DNA of 64,000 bases from Urophycis tenuis (taxonomy: Eukaryota; Chordata; Actinopteri; Gadiformes; Phycidae). A model generated the notes under the pieces. The model was given only the letters and a program-made list of their open reading frames with translations, was not told the DNA's origin and did no database searches. Of this stretch, positions 54,182-64,000 are shown one piece after another. Positions within the stretch are counted from its first letter, which is position 1, and every line of letters begins with the position of its first letter. Made by a program: the position numbers and the translations under genes. The stretch spans positions 4,121,751 through 4,185,750 of the forward strand of contig JAXIVH010000021.1 in NCBI GenBank assembly GCA_036785325.1, read 5' to 3'.

Positions 54182-54297
54182 AGTGATGACTTAAATTATC
54201 CTGAAGGTGGCAGCAATGCAACAATTTGGATGCCAGCTGCCATAAAAACCCAATGAAGAAGAAGAAGATGTTCTCTCCAAGCGGCAACATCATAGAC

Positions 54298-54815
54298 GTC
54301 CTATTAGGGCAACATTCCATGCTGAAAAATGAAGCCCATGCGGAAGTGCAAAAACTTGCAGTTCCTCGACTGGCCGCTTGAGGCTGGCTGCAGAACGGAG
54401 TCAACTCCCATAGACACCCATGTTAAAATGTCCAACTTTACAGCCAAAATAAACATGTTTACAGCCTGGTTCAAAAAACGGTTTTGGTGTCTTTCAGTAG
54501 TGCTCGAGTCCATGACAACTGTGAGGGGGGTGAATTTTTTTAGAATCCATTATTTTAATGCACAGAGAAGGATTTATTTTATGAATAATTAAGGGCGTGG
54601 TCAACTTGATTGGCAGCTGTCATATGTCATCCCGGCATGACCTTCACGGATTCGAGGCTTTGATTGGTCTGGCCGGAGGTAGGCGGGCTTAGAACACAGA
54701 CTGAATTGTCCAAGATGGCGGCGCCCAGAAGCTCAATTTTAGGCTTCATCTCCGCTGTTAAGAAGTCTATGGGTGACGTCACGGAGGGTTTGTCCATATA
54801 TATATACAGTCTATG
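54298..54815. repeat. dispersed teleost MITE-like repeat
   Basis: It begins acattccatgctgaaaaatg and ends ccatatatatatacagtcta. It includes aagatggcggcgcccagaag and has no ORF. I recognise the terminal motif as common in fish genomes but cannot name the family. Confidence 0.55.
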
Positions 54816-55162
54816 GTTCTCTCTCCCTCTTCTGACATCAGCAGGGTCGTCAGCAGGAGTGGCACCACCTGGGCTGTGAGAGTCTGGGTGCTTATAACAC
54901 TCTCCTGGAGCTCAGTAGCTGTTGGACTCTCCTCCTAGAGAAACCTTGCTTGGCTTTTGTTTGGCATTTGGGTTGCTGTACTCCTTTTTACAACATTACA
55001 CACACACTTCTCCACTCATGCATTCACCTACACCACTGACTACACACGCCATGATTAGCTTAGGTTACTCCTTTAGGTTACTTTTCCTTTAATAAACGTA
55101 CTTGATTGTATCCTGTGGGCATCTCCTTCCTTTGTCACGGCCGTGCGGCCCGGTTTGTGACA
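54816..55162 (+). mobile_element. LTR fragment (Gypsy-like solo LTR)
   Basis: It contains AATAAACGTACTTGATTGTA, followed by a TTTGTCACGGCCGTGCGGCC stretch ending TGTGACA, as in fish Gypsy LTR 3' ends. The matching 5' TG terminus and target duplication were not found. Confidence 0.5.
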
Positions 55163-55685
55163 ATTATTATTATTATTATTATTATTATTATGACATTAGT
55201 GTTCATCATAACGAGTAATCTAGGGCCTTTTAACAATTTCAAGTGAATAATATAACAATGTATGAAAAATATTGTTAAAGCTTGTGTCATGTGGGGCCCC
55301 CCCACTGGTTGTGAATGGTTGGGGGCCCCTGGGCACTGGCCCAACGGCCCTTATGGATAATCCGGCCCTGCGCGGGCCATATCCGGCCCCCAGAATATTT
55401 CTGAATTCAGGAATAGCATAGTGAAGAGGACAAAGTATCTGGATCTCGTAGAAAAATTCTGGCTCTCGGACAAATGTAGTTGATGACCCCTGCTATACAT
55501 GCCTGTGGTGAAGGTCTAGAGCTGGTCCTAAATCTATCCCAGCAGCACATCATAATAACACACAGCTGCCTGTACATGACACGGCTGCTTCATTTAAATG
55601 ACATTATCCTTGTGGTCTGAATGGGTTCTCACAAACAAGTTCTTGTTTTGACTGGTCTTCTCCGAGGAGATGTCCTTCTCACTTA
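55163..55685. other. spacer upstream of hmox1
   Basis: Starts with an ATT microsatellite (55165-55190). No exon is seen. Confidence 0.5.
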
Positions 55686-55689
55686 AGAA

Positions 55690-55698
55690 TGACTCAGC
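55690..55698 (+). promoter_or_regulatory. antioxidant/stress response element, hmox1
   Basis: TGACTCAGC matches the TGAnnnnGC core and the MARE/StRE form bound by NRF2-small Maf and BACH1. It lies about 300 bp upstream of the hmox1 ATG. Confidence 0.6.
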
Positions 55699-55785
55699 CT
55701 GTATATTTTCTGCACGCTCACGTTTACGTTTGCCACCCAAACACAGACAAGAGAAATACTCGCTTTGTCACGTTAAGCCAAGTGA

Positions 55786-55794
55786 TGACTCTGC
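55786..55794 (+). promoter_or_regulatory. second antioxidant response element, hmox1
   Basis: TGACTCTGC fits TGAnnnnGC. It lies 96 bp downstream of the first element and just upstream of a TATA-like box. Confidence 0.5.
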
Positions 55795-55807
55795 GTTCAA
55801 TACTTCC

Positions 55808-55816
55808 TATTTAAAT
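55808..55816 (+). promoter_or_regulatory. TATA-like box, hmox1
   Basis: TATTTAAAT lies about 175 bp upstream of the ATG. Transcription would start near 55840. Confidence 0.45.
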
Positions 55817-55990
55817 CAGCGCACAAAGGAGTGTGACTAAAACTGCAGTAGCCGCTTCACAGCTCCAGGAATTGCAGTTCGACCTCACAGGACGACATAC
55901 CGCAAGAACAGAGCAGAGAATCATCGTTGGTACAATTCGAGGCTCCGACTTCAAATAGCTCCTCATCATTTAACACATCTTGGAGTCGTC

Positions 55991-58438
55991 ATGAAGAGCC
56001 CGATGAGCGTTGAGCCAGAAGATTGTGGCAGGTAAGGCCTTCCCACCGACACCTTTCAACGTGATCCGAAAATGACTGTCTGTGGGCCGGGGGTTTATAT
56101 ATGGTAGCACTCTGTGTGTGGTAACGCCGTGCACTATACCCCAGATCAACCCCCTGGCTCTGCGTCGATGTGGCTCTCTTGTCTCCAGTGACCTGTCGGA
56201 GGACATCAAGAGCGCGACGAAGGACAACCACGTGCGGGCCGAGAACACGCAGCTGATGCTGAACTACCAGAAGGGACGCATCACCCTGCCCGAGTACAAG
56301 GTGAGCAGAGGTGGAGAAAGTACTACAGTATTGTACTCAAGTAAAGTGTAAATACTTTGATGAAATATTCCTCAACGAGTAAAATTACCCATCTGAAAAT
56401 GTACTCAAGTAGAAGTAAAAAGTAGTTCATTTAAAATGTACTTTAAGTAAAAGTTAGTTTTTGTGTGTCTGTTTGTCGGGGGTGAGGGTAGTGAAAATAG
56501 GACAAGGGGTCATAAATCCAAAACTATTTTGTTTTTGATTAAGATTAAGAAAAAGTGTTACAAATGTAAGTGTGATAACAACAAATGAGACTTCTCGTTC
56601 AGTTTCCTTCATCCTATAACTTAGCAGTAGAAAGACGTTGTGCCCACTGATCTAGCTGGTGTGTCAGTATGAGTCCGCGCCCTCCATGTTCACGCCAATG
56701 CTCATCACATCATCATTCCTGACTGTGTTGGTTTCCTGGCACCTATTATTTCCCTGTAGTTTTTCATTGGGCTCTTTTTTTTTTTACTCGGTAACGGATA
56801 GGATTTATAATGTAACTAAGTACATTACTTCAGTCAAAACTTACTCAAGTAAAATACAAAATACCAATTTAAAATTATACTTAAAAAATACAAAATACAC
56901 CAAAAAAACGACTCAATACAGTAACATGAGTAAATGTATTTCGTTACTTTCCACTTCTGAAGGAGAGACGACCTCAGCCCACTCAACCACCACCTCAACA
57001 TTTAGGCCGCAATCGACACTCGTGGGGAAAAAAGTCTAGAAATATATAAATGCCTGTCTATATGGCAGGGGCGTAGCCAGAAATTTTAATTAAGGTGCAC
57101 CTGTGAGATTGTGGGTGGCCTCAACCCAGTGAAAATTAAGGGCGCAGGACATGTGTGATGCAAATGACGTGGAGGCTCAGCTGGAAATGTAAACACCACT
57201 TACTGTGTAGCCTACTGTGTAGCCTTTTTCAGGGAGAAAAGGCTACACAGGAGAGGGAATACTGCATTGAAGAGCAATACACAGAGAAACGTTCATTATC
57301 TCACATATCTCATTATCTTTTTTTGACATAGTCACGAGAATGTGCAAATACTTGGTGGGTCTTGGGCCGAACAACTAAACAGTAAACAGGAAAGACCCCC
57401 GTTCATTCGGCCTCATAGATAGAACATGTGATGGACGATAAAACGACTGTTCCCTGCAGCTCCTGCTGTGCTCCCTGTACGAGATATACAAGGCCCTCGA
57501 AGAGGAGCTGGACCGGAACGCCACACATCCGGGCGTGGCGCCCATATACTTCCCCCAGGAACTCTCCCGCCTGGAGTCCCTGGAGCGAGACCTGGAGCAC
57601 CTCCTGGGGCCCGACTGGAGGTCCAAGGCGGTGGTCCCCGCCGCCACGCAGAGGTACCAGCAGAGGCTGCGACAGGTGAGCCCTGGAGGAATCACACACA
57701 CTCCCTTTCAGGGACGGGACCGCAGCTTGGACCTGCGGGGAGCGTTGGCGCGCAGGACCGTGGATGTGATTGTGTGTCGCCCCCCCCCCCCCCGCCTCCC
57801 CGGCTCTTCCACAGATCGGCCGGGACGACCCGGTGCTGCTGGTGGCGCACGCCTACACCCGTTACCTGGGCGACCTGTCGGGGGGGCAGGTGCTGGGCAA
57901 GATCACCCAGAAGTCTTTGGGGCTGCGGGGCGGCGCGGGCCTCTCGTTCTTCTACTTCCCCGGCGTGCCGAGCCCGAACCGCTTCAAGCGACTGTACCGC
58001 AGCCGCATGGACAGCGTGCCGCTGACCGCCCCCCAGAAGGCGGCGCTGCTGCGGGAGGCCGTGGCGGCCTTCGAGCTCAACATCCAGGTGAGGTCGGGGC
58101 GTCAAGAGGGGTCAAGGGGCACCGCCGCACTCAGGCCAAACAGAGCGTATAAAAAAAATAATAAAAAAATAAAAGAGGATGTGAATATGCAGATTCAGCA
58201 CACCAGCACATGCTGCTGACACATCTCCTGGTTCCCGGTTCCCGGTTCCCACTAGGTATTTGATGACCTCCAGAAAATGTTGACCCTCACCGCGGACCCG
58301 TCGCGCCCGACCAACGCGAGCGCCGCCGCCGCCATCCCAGCGCAGCCCGCCGTCACGCAGTTCACCGTGGGAGTATGCGCCGCGATCGCCACCGTTGGAA
58401 TGGGACTGTTCGTCTCGTACGGCCAGCGGCTCCTCTGA
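55991..58438 (+). CDS. hmox1: heme oxygenase 1
   Basis: The enzyme opens heme to biliverdin, CO and iron, using electrons from cytochrome P450 reductase, on the ER surface. Five exons (55991-56031, 56189-56300, 57460-57675, 57815-58087, 58256-58438) join in phase to give 274 residues. The proximal heme ligand is His28 in ATKDNHVRAEN. The signature HAYTRYLGDLSGGQ contains Asp143, which orders the distal water network. RLYRSRMDSV supplies basic contacts to heme propionates. Residues about 250-270 form the C-terminal membrane anchor (FTVGVCAAIATVGMGLFVSY). The short MKSPMSVEPEDCG start precedes the first intron. Two NRF2/BACH1-type elements lie upstream. Adjacent tail-to-tail mcm5 matches the mammalian HMOX1-MCM5 pair. 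A hAT-type MITE begins 5 bp beyond the exon 2 donor. hmox1 is favoured over hmox2 because CP heme-regulatory motifs are absent and by synteny. Confidence 0.96.
56306..56959. mobile_element. hAT-like MITE in hmox1 intron 2
   Basis: Left end CAGAGGTGGAGAAAGTACTA, right end GTTACTTTCCACTTCTG, an imperfect inverted terminus of the abundant fish CAGAGGTGGAAAGTA type. It is flanked by AAGGTGAG (56298-56305) and AAGGAGAG (56960-56967), an 8-bp target duplication with one change. There is no ORF. Confidence 0.8.
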
Positions 58439-58672
58439 TGACTACTGGGCTCCAGTCAAGTATTCACCAGTTCACTGCAATTTGCACTCGACTTTTTATG
58501 TCATGATGTTTTTTTTAACAGTAGCGTGTGTACAGTGTAAGTACAATCCTGCAGCCAAGATCTAATGGTTTGCATTGAACTGTTAATACAAAAACATTTT
58601 GTATTACGTTGTTGTTCCAATATGGTAAAGCTTCTGGTAAGCCAGTGTTTATATTTTCTGAATTAAATTGCA

Positions 58673-58678
58673 AATAAA
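58673..58678 (+). terminator. poly(A) signal, hmox1
   Basis: AATAAA, 235 bp after the hmox1 stop codon. Confidence 0.75.
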
Positions 58679-58717
58679 GTCCCTCCAATCACACACAGAG
58701 CAACTTGCCAAATTGTT

Positions 58718-58723
58718 TTTATT
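58718..58723 (-). terminator. poly(A) signal, mcm5
   Basis: Minus-strand AATAAA, 285 bp below the mcm5 stop and 40 bp from the hmox1 signal. Confidence 0.65.
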
Positions 58724-59002
58724 TATTTTTTTTACAAAGTATACTTTTCACAACTACATAAACATAACAGAATCTTAATTTCATCCCTTCACACCACAGA
58801 CTCCACCACATACACCATTGGTCATCAGAACCCCACTGGAACGCAAGTGGGGTACATAACTTGCACACTGGGGGGGGGGGGGAAGGGCGCGCGATACAAA
58901 ACACAGCTACCAAGACAACACAACGTTATCTATAATGTCACCGACTGTCAAACTCGTACGTTAAACATTTACATCCAATGTACACGGGGGCCCGGCGGCT
59001 CC

Positions 59003-64000
<4,998 letters not shown>

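Larger units (their letters stand above)
51780..54270 (+). mobile_element. internally deleted I-like LINE (ORF1 + endonuclease, no reverse transcriptase)
   Basis: Two open ORFs overlap by 4 bp (51798-52817 and 52814-54181). The 3' end has GAAGAAGAAGAAG repeats (54256-54268). ORF2 passes directly from the endonuclease into the far C-terminal cysteine/histidine motif, so the reverse transcriptase and RNase H regions are missing. This makes it a non-autonomous half-LINE. The true 5' end is not clear. Confidence 0.8.

Noticed and set aside
49160..54270. Possible host genes with zinc knuckles, endonuclease and reverse transcriptase
   Set aside because: Gene order, overlap of ORFs and 3' tails show two LINEs, not host genes.
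57535..58152. 205-codon ORF spanning hmox1 exons 3 and 4
   Set aside because: It reads through the intron and changes frame relative to the heme oxygenase domain; the spliced model explains the conserved motifs.

Overview
The window is vertebrate nuclear DNA and almost certainly from a teleost fish. It has intron-split genes with GT-AG junctions, many long CA/TG and GA/TC microsatellites, fish-type tRNA-derived SINEs, Rex1/L2-like and I-like LINEs, and MITEs. The very high dinucleotide-repeat load resembles gadiform fish, but I cannot fix the species. No prokaryotic, CRISPR or plasmid features are present. All gene models below were assembled by eye from splice sites, reading phase and remembered family sequences.

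Layout. (1) 289-1364, minus: the first two coding exons of a class I cytokine receptor, probably il2rb. (2) 1.4-6.1 kb: microsatellites and a minisatellite. (3) 6160-7779, minus: three phase-1-linked exons ending an unrecognised gene. (4) 10.35-16.25 kb, minus: complete ube2i (UBC9), with a 0.9-kb palindromic element in an intron. (5) 18.26-19.56 kb, minus: mpst, a two-exon 3-mercaptopyruvate sulfurtransferase. (6) 21.86-26.87 kb, minus: a 1583-codon gene with only three coding exons. It joins a carnitine/choline acyltransferase, an isoaspartyl-peptidase/asparaginase, two HIT domains and an AsnRS-like class II synthetase core. This is the most unusual object in the window. (7) 27-32.5 kb: nested inverted repeats, a MITE and SINEs. 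(8) 32.6-36.0 kb, plus: mief1, with its 70-residue LYR microprotein encoded by an upstream ORF. (9) 38.5-43.4 kb, minus: nine-exon ctsd. (10) 43.6-55.2 kb: dead DNA transposon pieces, a Rex1/L2-like LINE, an internally deleted I-like LINE, a MITE and an LTR fragment. (11) 55.7-58.7 kb, plus: hmox1 with two antioxidant-response-type elements. (12) 58.7-64.0 kb, minus: the 3' twelve coding exons of mcm5.

From my knowledge of the human map, il2rb, mpst, mief1, hmox1 and mcm5 all have counterparts on human 22q12-q13. The block is therefore largely conserved synteny, mixed with ube2i (human 16p) and ctsd (human 11p). The single-copy genes are housekeeping, lysosomal, mitochondrial or stress genes and do not form one pathway. 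The fusion gene at 21.9-26.9 kb is a small system in itself: its parts can activate a carboxylate as an acyl-adenylate, cleave an aspartyl amide, handle nucleotidyl groups and transfer an acyl group from CoA, all on one polypeptide.
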